From NCBI GenBank assembly GCA_020057015.1, contig JAGVGS010000083.1, forward strand, positions 1 to 37,742: 37,742 nucleotides of DNA. Direction: 5' to 3'. Under the pieces are notes generated by a model. The model made no database searches and was not told the DNA's origin. It saw only the letters and a program-made list of their open reading frames with translations. Below, piece after piece: positions 1 through 7,954 of this stretch; positions within the stretch are counted from its first letter, which is position 1, and each line of letters opens with the position of its first letter. Made by a program: the position numbers and the translations under genes. The stretch is from Candidatus Omnitrophota bacterium (GTDB lineage: Bacteria; Omnitrophota; Gorgyraeia; Aquiviventales; Aquiviventaceae).

Positions 1-1920
1 CACCAGCGCCGTCATCGGCAACACCTGACGCCCCTTCAGCAACAGCTGCACCCGATAGCGGCCGCGCAGCTTGGGAATGCGATGCGGGGCCGGCCCCAGC
101 AATACCAGGCGTTGGCGCTTCCCCTGGCGCTGCAAGGCCTCCTTCAACGCCAAGGCTGCAGCCTCCACGCGCGGGGCCTTGGGGCCCAGCACGGTCAACT
201 CCACCAAGTGCACGAAGGGCGGCAGTTGCACGCGCCGGCGCATAGCGAGCTCCTCGACGTAGAATCGCCCATAGTCATGCGCCTGGGCGGCCTGAATCGC
301 GTAGTGCTCCGGGCAGTACGTCTGCACAATCACGCGCCCGGCTTTTTCCCCGCGCCCCGCGCGGCCGGCCATTTGCGTCAGCAGCGCAAAGGTGCGCTCG
401 CCGGCGCGGAAATCCGGCAGATTGAGCGACGTATCCGCCGAAATGACGCCCACCAGCGTGACGTGCGGAAAATCATGCCCTTTCGCGATCATCTGCGTGC
501 CGACGAGCAGCCCAATTTGGCGCTGGGACATCGCCTCATAGAGCGCTTGGTGCGCGCCCGGGCCGCGCATCGCATCCAGATCCATGCGCGCAATCGCAGC
601 CTGCGGAAAGGAGCGATGCAGCTCGGATTCCACCCGCTCGGTGCCGCTGCCCCGCAGGCGGAAGTACCCTTTCTCGCACGCCGGGCACATCTCCGGCAGC
701 GCCTCGTGATGCCCGCAATGATGGCAGATGAGCTGCGCTTTGGCCGCATGGTAAATCAGCGGCAGGATGCACTGCGGGCAGCGCAGCACGATCCCGCAGA
801 CCGGGCATTGGATCGTGCGCGCAAAACCCCGGCGATTGAGCAGGAGCATCGCCTGCTCGGCGCGCGCAACCGTCTGCTCGAGCGCCCGATGCAGCGGCCG
901 GGAAAAAGGGCCAAAGCGCCGCCGGGTAGACCACTCGTTGCGCAAGTCGACGATCTCGACCTGCGGCAATGCCCAGCCGCCCACGCGCTCAGGCAAGGAG
1001 ATTACATGCTGCGGGCTGCTGTGCGTCGCGGCATAGTACGTTTCAATCGAGGGCGTGGCACTGCCGAGCACCAGCAGGGCTTGGGCTAGGCGTGCGCGCT
1101 CGAAGGCCACTTCGCGCGCATGATAGCGTGGGCTCTCGGCCTGTTTGTACGCCGCATCATGCTCTTCATCCAGAATCACAAGGCCCAGCGCCTGTGCCGG
1201 CGCAAAAATCGCTGAGCGCGGCCCGATGAGCACCCGGGCGTCGGCCTGCAGCAGCCGCTGCCAGGTCTGCGCGCGCTGCCGCGCCGTCAGCCGGCTGTGC
1301 CACACCGCCACGAGGCGGCCAAACCGCGCCTCAAAGCGCTCCAGGGTCTGGGGGGTGAGCGCAATTTCAGGGATCAGGCAGATCGCTGAGCGGCCCTGGG
1401 CCAAGGTCTGCGCGATCAGTTGCAGATACACCTCGGTCTTGCCTGAGGCGGTGACCCCATGCAACAGCGCCCAGTCGAACTGGTGCTGTGCGAGACTGCG
1501 ACCGAGGCGCTCGAGTGCGGCCTCTTGAGCGGTGGTTGGTGCCAGGGGGAGGGTGGGCTCATGGACAGGGGTGTGCGCCTCAAGGGCTGCGGCAGGCTTG
1601 TTCATTGTGAGCCGCAACGCCGAGGGCACCATCGCAAAAAGCGCCTCGCCCAGGCTGCAGCCGTAGTAGGCGGCCAGCCATTGCGCCAATTGCCAGCGCT
1701 GCGCATCAATCAGGGGCATCGGATCAAGGACCCGTCGGATCGCCTTGAGTTGGGCAATGCGGCTTGCCCCCACCAGCCCGGTGACCAACCCCACGCGCTC
1801 CCGCGGGCCAAAGGGCACGAGCACGCGCATGCCCCGCTGCACCGCGTCTGCTTGTGCCGCTGGAATCGTGTAGTGGAAGGAGCGCTCCAGTGCGAGGTTG
1901 AAGATGACCTCGGCGATCAT
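1..1920 (-). CDS. priA: Primosomal protein N' (PriA helicase), 3' end cut by window edge
   Basis: PriA is the 3'-to-5' DExH helicase that recognises stalled forks and reloads the replisome. The frame is open from an ATG at 1920 to base 1, giving 640 codons; PriA is usually about 730 residues, so roughly 90 C-terminal residues lie outside. Visible features in order: an N-terminal PriA-type DNA-binding domain beginning MIAEVIFNLALE; a Walker A motif GVTASGKT at about residues 155-162 (the usual PriA form has GS in place of AS); a DEEH box at about 251-254; the zinc-binding insertion with four paired CxxC cysteines at about 370-417; and helicase C-terminal motifs such as GTQMIAKGHDFP. The ATG overlaps the TGA of the uracil-DNA glycosylase gene (ATGA), so it is probably translated from the same message. 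Identification is secure. Confidence 0.97.
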   Translation of the reverse strand, partial: MIAEVIFNLALERSFHYTIPAAQADAVQRGMRVLVPFGPRERVGLVTGLVGASRIAQLKAIRRVLDPMPLIDAQRWQLAQWLAAYYGCSLGEALFAMVPSALRLTMNKPAAALEAHTPVHEPTLPLAPTTAQEAALERLGRSLAQHQFDWALLHGVTASGKTEVYLQLIAQTLAQGRSAICLIPEIALTPQTLERFEARFGRLVAVWHSRLTARQRAQTWQRLLQADARVLIGPRSAIFAPAQALGLVILDEEHDAAYKQAESPRYHAREVAFERARLAQALLVLGSATPSIETYYAATHSSPQHVISLPERVGGWALPQVEIVDLRNEWSTRRRFGPFSRPLHRALEQTVARAEQAMLLLNRRGFARTIQCPVCGIVLRCPQCILPLIYHAAKAQLICHHCGHHEALPEMCPACEKGYFRLRGSGTERVESELHRSFPQAAIARMDLDAMRGPGAHQALYEAMSQRQIGLLVGTQMIAKGHDFPHVTLVGVISADTSLNLPDFRAGERTFALLTQMAGRAGRGEKAGRVIVQTYCPEHYAIQAAQAHDYGRFYVEELAMRRRVQLPPFVHLVELTVLGPKAPRVEAAALALKEALQRQGKRQRLVLLGPAPHRIPKLRGRYRVQLLLKGRQVLPMTALV

Positions 1921-2561
1921 CTCCCGAGCACTTTCATCACCACCTGCAGGTCAGCCCACGTATCTTTCTTGGCCGGCGGGTTGCGCAAGAGATACGCTGG
2001 ATGAAACGTCGGCACCACCGGGATCCCGCGGTAGTCGCGAATCTGCCCGCGCACTTTCGTGATCGCCGCGTAGGGGCCTAAGAGCGCCTTCGTGGCCACG
2101 GCCCCCAGCGTGCAGATCACCTGTGGTGCCATCAACGAAAGCTGTGCCTCGAGAAACGGCTGGCAAGCCTCCAGTTCCTCGGGCAGCGGCGTGCGGTTGC
2201 CGGGCGGGCGGTGTTTGAGCACGTTGCAGATATACACCTCTTCGCGCTTCAGGCCCATCGCGCCGATCATCTTCGTGAGCAGCTGGCCGGCCGCGCCCAC
2301 GAAGGGCACGCCTTGCAGGTCTTCATCGCGGCCCGGGGCTTCGCCGACAAAGACCAGGCGCGCCTGCGGCGTGCCATCGCTGAACACTGCTTGGGTGGCG
2401 GTTTGATACAGCGGACAGCGCTGGCAGGCCCGCACCTCGGCAGCGAGTGCGGCCAGCTGCGCGCGCTTGGACGGGCGCGGCAGCACCGATACGCCAAAGC
2501 GCGCCAGGCCCTCGGCATGTTGACGAGCCTGCCGTGCCAAGCGCGGCCCTGGGGAGCTCAT
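1917..2561 (-). CDS. Family 4 (iron-sulfur) uracil-DNA glycosylase
   Basis: Removes uracil from DNA to start base-excision repair. From ATG 2561 the protein has 214 residues, normal for family 4. The family motif GEAPGRDEDLQGVPFVG lies at residues 73-89 and the C-terminal catalytic motif FHPAYLLRNP around H187. Cysteines at 46, 49 and 133 match three of the four [4Fe-4S] ligands. At the usual third position the family has KCRPP, but this protein has KHRPP (H117), with a cysteine at C112 five residues earlier. The frame stays open upstream to 2891, but the extra N-terminus is arginine- and cysteine-rich and antiparallel to nothing known; the ATG at 2561 overlaps the previous stop as ATGA, which decides the start. 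It also overlaps priA by ATGA. Confidence 0.93.
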   Translation of the reverse strand: MSSPGPRLARQARQHAEGLARFGVSVLPRPSKRAQLAALAAEVRACQRCPLYQTATQAVFSDGTPQARLVFVGEAPGRDEDLQGVPFVGAAGQLLTKMIGAMGLKREEVYICNVLKHRPPGNRTPLPEELEACQPFLEAQLSLMAPQVICTLGAVATKALLGPYAAITKVRGQIRDYRGIPVVPTFHPAYLLRNPPAKKDTWADLQVVMKVLGR

Positions 2562-3736
2562 CGCGTCTGGGCCGAAGGGAGCTTGGCCAGCAGCGGCAGA
2601 ATCACTTCTCGGGCAATGTCTGCCGCGGCCTGGGGGCGGCCCAGCGCCTTGGCCTGCGCTTGCATGCGATGCAAGCGACTTGGATCGATGAGACAATATT
2701 CCACGGCCTGGGCCACGGCAGCCGGCGTGTGGGCAATGACCCCGGCGCCGTGCGCAGCCACGTACTGGGCATTCATGCGCTCTTGTCCTGGAATGATGTG
2801 ATACAGCACGAGCGGCTTGCTGCAGGCGAGCGCCTCGCTCACAGTGAGGCCCCCAGCCTTGCTCACCACCAAGTCGCTCAAGGCCATGCACTCTGCCATG
2901 GTATCGATAAAGCCAAACACCCGCATCGGCATGGGGCTTTGGAGGGCGCGCTGTTCCAAGCGCCGGCGGATGATTTCATCTTCGCCGCACACCACCAGTA
3001 ATTGCAGCTGGCCGGGCCGAGGGCCTTCGAGAGCCAGCAAGGCCTCGACCACCTGCTCAAACTGCCCCACGGTCGTGCCTCCGCTGGTGACCAGCACCGT
3101 GCGGCGCTGGGCCTCCAGCTTCAGGCGCTGGCGCCAATCCAGCACATCAATTGCCGAGCCAAAGGCCGCAGCCACCGGGATGCCCAGTTGCCGCAGGCGA
3201 TGGTGCGACATGCCGCGCTCACCAGCCACCAGCAGGCTCTGCGGCGTGGCCACGATCATCATCTCACATTCTGGGGTGAGCCAAAAGCGATGCGGATGCA
3301 GGTCCGTCACCACGACCACCAGGGCGGCCTTGAGCCAGCCGGCTCGCTTGGCCGCACCGCACACATCGGCAGGGAGAAAATGAGTGGTGACGATCAGCGC
3401 CGGCGGATGGGCCACGACCCAGGCGCGAAAGCGGCGCGTCATCAAGCAATTCCACGCGCGGCGCAGCGGCTGCAGCCCCCGGTAGAGCGCCTGCCCATCC
3501 ACGGCATGGTAGCTGAATTTCCACACCCAGGACGCGTGGCGCACGAGAAATAGATACGACCAGCCGTAGCCCTGGCGAAACCATCGGGGGGCAAACGTCA
3601 GGAACTCCAGGCACTGAACGTCGGCCTCCGGGGCGGCGGCTGCGATGGCCTGCGCCAGTGCTTCGGCCGCCCGGCGATGCCCGGTCCCGGCCGTCACATA
3701 GGTGACGAGAATGCGGGGCTTAGCCACGAGCGACAC
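2558..3736 (-). CDS. GT28-type glycosyltransferase, MGDG synthase / diacylglycerol glucosyltransferase-like
   Basis: A 392-residue MurG-superfamily (GT28) protein. The N-terminus carries TAGTGHRRAAEAL, the glycine/histidine motif of plant-type monogalactosyldiacylglycerol synthases and of bacterial UgtP processive glucosyltransferases. The C-terminal half has TSGGTTVGQFE, FGFIDTMAECM and SKAGGLTVSEAL, which form the nucleotide-sugar-binding Rossmann domain. By family knowledge it moves a hexose from a UDP-sugar to a lipid acceptor at the inner membrane face. The acceptor and sugar cannot be told from sequence. The start is a GTG at 3736, with no clear Shine-Dalgarno; an in-frame GTG three codons further in is an alternative. 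The gene begins 13 bases after the deacetylase stop and ends by an ATGA overlap with the glycosylase gene. Confidence 0.86.
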   Translation of the reverse strand: MSLVAKPRILVTYVTAGTGHRRAAEALAQAIAAAAPEADVQCLEFLTFAPRWFRQGYGWSYLFLVRHASWVWKFSYHAVDGQALYRGLQPLRRAWNCLMTRRFRAWVVAHPPALIVTTHFLPADVCGAAKRAGWLKAALVVVVTDLHPHRFWLTPECEMMIVATPQSLLVAGERGMSHHRLRQLGIPVAAAFGSAIDVLDWRQRLKLEAQRRTVLVTSGGTTVGQFEQVVEALLALEGPRPGQLQLLVVCGEDEIIRRRLEQRALQSPMPMRVFGFIDTMAECMALSDLVVSKAGGLTVSEALACSKPLVLYHIIPGQERMNAQYVAAHGAGVIAHTPAAVAQAVEYCLIDPSRLHRMQAQAKALGRPQAAADIAREVILPLLAKLPSAQTR

Positions 3737-3749
3737 GCGCGGTGCGAGC

Positions 3750-4451
3750 CTACGCCGGCGCCGGCAGGTGGCGGAAGTAGTCGTAGAACCCGGAGAGTTT
3801 GGCCCAGAGGATCATCAGGTGCACGTCCTTATCCGTCATTTTGATCCGGCGGATCGCAAACAAATCGAGCCCGTTGCGATGAAACGTGCGGTTCGTCGTA
3901 AAGGCCGCGGCGTAGCCGGCTTCCCGGGCGAGCTGCTGGGCTTCGGTCGTGAAGCCCCCGACCGGATAGCTCAGATACGCGACGGATCGACCAACCGCCT
4001 GCTCGATCTGTTGCTTCGAGGCGCGAAACTCCTCCTGCACCAAGGCCGTTGCCGCCCGCGGCACATACGTATGATGCACCGTGTGGCTGCCAATGGTGAA
4101 CCCATCGGCCGCGATCTCCCGCAGCTGGGCCCATGTGATAAATCCCGGCAGCCCGACTTCGGCGGTGGCCACGAACACGGTCGCCGGAAACCCAAAGCGC
4201 TTCAGCAGCGGCCAAGCCACGGTATAGGTCTCTGCGTAGCCATCATCAAACGTAATCGCCGTCACCCGCGGCGGCAGGCGCTGCCCTGCTGCCAGTGCGC
4301 CCACCAGCCGCTCCACGGGCCAGACCTCGAACCGGTGCTGCTTAAGGAACGCCAAGTGCTGCTCAAACACCTCGGGAATCACCGTGGGCACATGGTCGCC
4401 TTTGTGGGCGCCGATTTTATGGTAGCCGAGAATAGGGATGTAACGCTTCAT
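3750..4451 (-). CDS. Polysaccharide deacetylase (NodB homology domain, CE4)
   Basis: A 233-residue protein that is almost entirely a NodB/CE4 domain. It has ILGYHKIG near the N-terminus, the catalytic ITFDDGY (two Asp) and the metal-binding SHTVHH (H-x3-H), followed by LSYPVGG. The family removes N- or O-acetyl groups from sugars using a divalent metal. No signal peptide is visible, so it could act in the cytoplasm on a lipid-linked intermediate, as some LPS-locus deacetylases do; that is inference. The start at 4451 is set by the ATGA overlap with the upstream methyltransferase. A longer reading to 4583 exists but lies inside that methyltransferase gene. Confidence 0.9.
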   Translation of the reverse strand: MKRYIPILGYHKIGAHKGDHVPTVIPEVFEQHLAFLKQHRFEVWPVERLVGALAAGQRLPPRVTAITFDDGYAETYTVAWPLLKRFGFPATVFVATAEVGLPGFITWAQLREIAADGFTIGSHTVHHTYVPRAATALVQEEFRASKQQIEQAVGRSVAYLSYPVGGFTTEAQQLAREAGYAAAFTTNRTFHRNGLDLFAIRRIKMTDKDVHLMILWAKLSGFYDYFRHLPAPA

Positions 4452-5251
4452 AGCTTGCGCGCCATCACGAGCGTATAGCGCCCTTGGGTAGCTTCGGCCG
4501 GCGTAGCGGCCTTCAATTCCGCCTCCAACCAAACGTGCCGGGCTGTTTCGTCGAGCTGCGAGGGGCTGAAACCCTGCTGCCACGCCTGGCGGTCAATCGG
4601 CGAAAGCGTCACCTCGGTCAACCCGAGCTCCTGATAGAGGGTCTGCAATTGCTCGGCTGTCTGCCAATTGAAATAGTTGCCGCCCAACAGGGCGCCTTCG
4701 CCCGTGCGCAGCACGCGCGCGACCGCTTCGGTATCCCCTGCCCGCAGCGCTTGCTGCTGGTAATAGAACGGTGAGCGGTGCGAGGCGCACAGCAGGCCGC
4801 CAGAGCGCGTCGCGCGCACGAGGGCCTGCAGGATGGCTCGGAAATTCGGACACAGGTACAAGACTTCCAAACACAGCACGAGGTCAAACTGCCGCTGCGG
4901 CGAGCGCTTCAGCACTGCAACAATGTCCCCCTGGATCAGTTCGGCCTGCAGACCCGCCTGGCGCAGGTGCGCCTTGGCCCGGCGCAGCCCAAAACCGGAC
5001 GCATCCACCCCTGTGACCCGAAACCCCTCCCGCGCCAAGGGGAGCACGAAGCGTCCGGCCTGGCAGCCGGCCTCCAGCACCGTAGCGGGCGGCGCCACGC
5101 CAACGCTGCGCGCGCGCGTCAGGATCTGCGCCAAATACACCCCGGCGAAGCACGCCTCGTTGGCGTCCTTGTGCATATCGTAATAGGTCGGGTCGTAGTC
5201 CGCTACGGATCGCAGGGCCTTGCGGATGAAGCGCGCAATCGGATGCGCCAT
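4448..5251 (-). CDS. Class I SAM-dependent methyltransferase
   Basis: A 267-residue protein with a standard SAM-binding core: motif I LEAGCQAGRF at about residue 59, the acidic end of strand 2 at VTGVDASGFGL, the QGDI motif and LVLCLEVLYLC (motif II region). The N-terminus (FIRKALRSVADYDPTYYDMHKDANEACF) resembles small-molecule/sugar methyltransferases, not RNA or protein ones, but the substrate is unknown. It sits between the FkbM gene and the deacetylase, with a TGATG junction upstream and an ATGA overlap downstream, which suggests a role in tailoring the glycan. Confidence 0.88.
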   Translation of the reverse strand: MAHPIARFIRKALRSVADYDPTYYDMHKDANEACFAGVYLAQILTRARSVGVAPPATVLEAGCQAGRFVLPLAREGFRVTGVDASGFGLRRAKAHLRQAGLQAELIQGDIVAVLKRSPQRQFDLVLCLEVLYLCPNFRAILQALVRATRSGGLLCASHRSPFYYQQQALRAGDTEAVARVLRTGEGALLGGNYFNWQTAEQLQTLYQELGLTEVTLSPIDRQAWQQGFSPSQLDETARHVWLEAELKAATPAEATQGRYTLVMARKL

Positions 5252-6140
5252 CAGCGCCCCGCCTCTGTTCGACGAAAGAAGAGGTTCGTGTAGCCCCGCC
5301 CGTGCGCGCAGAGCTGCGGCAGCTGAGCAATGGTCGCGGGCACCAAGCGCCCCGAGGGCTCTTCAATGCGATAGACGCCGAATCCCGCCTGGGCGACTTC
5401 ATCCGCCAGTCGCTGGCGCAGCCCCGCCTCAGGCCACGAGCGCTCAGGCCAGATTTCCATCATGATCCAATGCACCCGCCGGACAGCCAGCAACTCGCGC
5501 ATGCCGGCCCAGACCGCGCCCTCGGCCCCCTCGACATCGATCTTCAGCACATCAATGTCCGGCAAGCCGTGCGCCTTCCAAAACGCATCCAACGAGGTCA
5601 CCGCCACCTCAAGATCGTCCGCCCGCTGAGTGGACACGAGTTGATGAGCGCCGCGGTTGGTGGTATCGCACCGTAGCCACGCAGTGCCGGGCTGCGCCCC
5701 CACCGCCTGGCCATGACCGTCGCCTGTGTCAGCGCGTTGTCCCGCACATTGGCCTCCAGGAGCGCCCGATTGCCTGGGTCAGGTTCGAAGGCGATCACGC
5801 GCCCCGAAGGCCCGACGCGCTCGGCGGCCAGCACGGTGTAGAATCCGACATGCGCACCGATATCGACGACGCACTGCCCGGGCCGGAGGGCTTTGAGAAA
5901 AATCGGCACCTCCCACTCTTCATGCTGGCCGGTGAGCAGGAGGCTTTGCGTGAAGTACCGATCGCCCAAGTCCAGATGCCACCAGCGGCCGTGGATACGC
6001 TCGAGGATGGTCCCTTCAGCCGGACACACCCGCCGGTAAAGCCAGCGCGTGGCCTTCCACAGCGGGCGCCAGCGGATGAGCCCTGATTCGCGGAGGACGC
6101 GACAATGCCAGCGTAAGGCGCGAAACGCCCAGCGTTGCAT
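5251..6140 (-). pseudogene. FkbM-family methyltransferase, broken by a single-base frameshift
   Basis: FkbM-family O-methyltransferases methylate sugar or polyketide hydroxyls and are common in glycan loci. The first half reads from ATG 6140 and holds the SAM site VVDIGAHVGFYTVLAAE and AFEPDPGN. The second half reads in another frame down to 5251 and holds the family signature DVLKIDVEGAE and the C-terminal MMEIWPE region. The two halves join at about 5709-5712. One added base in the short GGCC run would give a continuous protein of about 296 residues reading ATVMAQAVGAQPG, as in intact relatives. So the gene is frameshifted, or the assembly lost one base here. The stop overlaps the next gene as TGATG. 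No slippery heptamer for programmed frameshifting is visible. Confidence 0.85.
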
Positions 6141-6155
6141 CTCAAGCAGCCAAGA

Positions 6156-7160
6156 CTAGCGCTTGCCACCCGCCCCAGAAACCATCGTCGCTTGCTGCCG
6201 CGACAGCTGCACTTGCTGGCGCCAATACTCCAAGAGATCCGCGAGAGTCTGCTGCAGAGGGATCGTCGGCTGCCATCCTGTCTGCTGGGCAAAACGGGAC
6301 GCATCGCCTCGAAGCACCAGCACGTCGCTGGGACGCAGCCGTTGCGGATCCACCCGAATCTCCGTGTCCGCGGGCGATAAGGCCCGTAGCATGTCGAGCA
6401 CTTCTCCAATACCCCAATCATGCCCGGAGCAGAGATTGTACACCTCGCCAGACTCCCCGCGCTCCAATGCCAGCCAATAGCCGCTGACAATGTCCCGCAC
6501 ATCGGTGAAATCCCTGCGGGCGTCCAAGTTGCCGACTGCGATCACGGGGGGCTGCAATCCCGCTTCAATGAGGGCGATTTGCTTCGCAAAGTTCGAGGTC
6601 GCGAACACTTCCCCACGCCGCGGGCCCGTATGATTGAACGCTCGCGTCCGCACGATGTGAAGCCCATAGCTCTTCGCGTACTGGTAGCCCATGAGATCCT
6701 GCGCCACCTTCGAGACGCCATAGGGACTTAAGGGGCGCAAGGCTTGACCTTCGCGGATCGGCAGCTCCTGAGGATGCACCAACCCATACTCCTCTGAGCT
6801 GCCCGCGATGTGCACCCGGGCTCTAGGCGCCACCTGTCGGATGGCTTCAAGCAAATTGAGTTGCCCGATGATATTGGTCGTGAGCGTTTCCGAGGGGGCG
6901 GTCCACGACACACCCACGAAGGACTGGGCCGCCAAGTGAAACACCCAATCGGGCTGCACCTCGCCAATGACCCGCCTGATGGACGTCGCATCCCGAATAT
7001 CGCAATCGTACAGCATCACACGCGGCTTCAGATGCTCAATATAATCGGTCTTGCTGCGCCAGCGCTCGATGCCAAAGAGCTCCACGTCAGGTTGCTGCAA
7101 CACAAACTCCGCCAAGTGGCTGCCGACAAAACCCGTAATGCCTGTAATCAAGACGCGCAT
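6156..7160 (-). CDS. GDP-6-deoxy-D-mannose-type NAD(P) dehydratase/reductase (Gmd/Rmd family SDR)
   Basis: A 334-residue extended short-chain dehydrogenase. It has the cofactor motif GITGFVGSH, SSEEYG for the catalytic serine region and YGVSK (YxxxK). The segment HLAAQSFVGVSW resembles GDP-mannose 4,6-dehydratase, while the second half (AVGNLDARRDFTDVRD, NLCSGHDWGIGEVLDML, TGWQPTIPL) matches GDP-4-dehydro-6-deoxy-D-mannose reductase more closely. It therefore probably acts in GDP-rhamnose or GDP-6-deoxymannose supply, but dehydratase against reductase cannot be decided. The ATG at 7160 is preceded by a strong Shine-Dalgarno AGGGGAG at a 6-base distance, so the longer reading to 7277 is rejected. 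No partner enzyme of the same pathway was found next to it. Confidence 0.85.
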   Translation of the reverse strand: MRVLITGITGFVGSHLAEFVLQQPDVELFGIERWRSKTDYIEHLKPRVMLYDCDIRDATSIRRVIGEVQPDWVFHLAAQSFVGVSWTAPSETLTTNIIGQLNLLEAIRQVAPRARVHIAGSSEEYGLVHPQELPIREGQALRPLSPYGVSKVAQDLMGYQYAKSYGLHIVRTRAFNHTGPRRGEVFATSNFAKQIALIEAGLQPPVIAVGNLDARRDFTDVRDIVSGYWLALERGESGEVYNLCSGHDWGIGEVLDMLRALSPADTEIRVDPQRLRPSDVLVLRGDASRFAQQTGWQPTIPLQQTLADLLEYWRQQVQLSRQQATMVSGAGGKR

Positions 7161-7954
7161 GACTCGCTCCCCTTTGCTGGGCACGGCTCCAGGCGGTCGC
7201 GCACAAGCTCCCAATACTTGGCCCACTTGAGAAAATTGACCCACGTGTAGAGCATCGCGAAGATGAGGCCATGCCATCCCTCGCGATAGCCCTGTTTCTT
7301 CACATAGCTCTTCCAGAAGAGCTTAAGCGGGCGGATCGCCATTTGATACCGCACCTCGCGAGCCGGCAGCACGCCGCGCGTCTCGAGCAACTCCTGGGCC
7401 TCCAGGCTCGTGTACCGGTTGTGGCGGGTGACAAACTGCTCCAGGCTGCTGAAGGGAAAATGGAGCACCGCGGCGTCCAGCACCCCAGCGCTGCCCTGGA
7501 TCTGGAGCACATGGTGCACCCGTCCCTGGAAATGGCAGCGCGAACGCCGATAGAGCGTGTAGTAATGATACTCCCAGCCGCCGCGGGTCATCCAATGCCC
7601 TAGAAAATTGCTCTTGCGGCGCAGCTGAAACGCCACGTGCGGGGTGCCCGTGGTCAAGAGCGCCTCGAGCGCTTGCCGCAGCTCCTCGCTCACCACGTCA
7701 TCGGCATCGAGTGCGAGCACCCAATCATGGCTTGCCGCCTCAGCACCTAAATTACGCTCATCCCCGAAGTTGCCGGCAAACGCATGCGGCACGACGTGGG
7801 CCCCGTACTCCGCGCAAATTGCCACGGTGCGGTCCGTGCTCAGGCCATCCACCACGACAATTTCATCCACCCACCGGATGCTCTCCAGGCACCGGGCCAC
7901 CCGCACCTCCTCGTTCTTGGTGAGTAGCACGGCAGTAATGGCCTCACGCGGCAT
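7148..7954 (-). CDS. GT2 glycosyltransferase, WaaE/KdtX-like
   Basis: A 268-residue GT-A fold family 2 transferase. It has the nucleotide-binding start AVLLTKNEEVRVARCLESI, VVVDGLSTDRTV, and the metal-binding ALDADDVV (DxD). The C-terminal part (KSYVKKQGYREGWHG) is typical of WaaE/KdtX-like LPS inner-core transferases, which add glucose to heptose or similar. The start at 7954 (MPREAITAV) overlaps the previous gene by 11 bases, and the end overlaps the next gene's start by 13. It is a close relative of the adjacent upstream gene, so the pair probably arose by tandem duplication. Confidence 0.9.
   Translation of the reverse strand: MPREAITAVLLTKNEEVRVARCLESIRWVDEIVVVDGLSTDRTVAICAEYGAHVVPHAFAGNFGDERNLGAEAASHDWVLALDADDVVSEELRQALEALLTTGTPHVAFQLRRKSNFLGHWMTRGGWEYHYYTLYRRSRCHFQGRVHHVLQIQGSAGVLDAAVLHFPFSSLEQFVTRHNRYTSLEAQELLETRGVLPAREVRYQMAIRPLKLFWKSYVKKQGYREGWHGLIFAMLYTWVNFLKWAKYWELVRDRLEPCPAKGSESCAS
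7167..7173 (-). promoter_or_regulatory. Ribosome binding site of the Gmd/Rmd-like gene
   Basis: AGGGGAG on the minus strand lies 6 bases before the ATG at 7160, inside the end of the upstream GT2 gene. It is one of the few clear Shine-Dalgarno sites in the window and fixes the start of the dehydratase/reductase. Confidence 0.7.

Noticed and set aside
82..1089. Plus-strand open frame of about 335 codons at the left edge
   Set aside because: It is antisense to priA, whose zinc and helicase motifs are unmistakable on the other strand.
2562..2891. N-terminal extension of the uracil-DNA glycosylase
   Set aside because: It would lie wholly inside the GT28 gene, has a non-protein-like Arg/Gly/His composition, and the family length and ATGA overlap support the ATG at 2561.
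5700..5720. Programmed ribosomal frameshift in the FkbM gene
   Set aside because: No slippery heptamer, stop codon or stem-loop arrangement is visible at the join; a simple missing base explains it.
7161..7277. Longer start for the Gmd/Rmd-like gene
   Set aside because: The first 39 residues precede the canonical MRVLITGITGFVG start and a strong Shine-Dalgarno sits right before the ATG at 7160.
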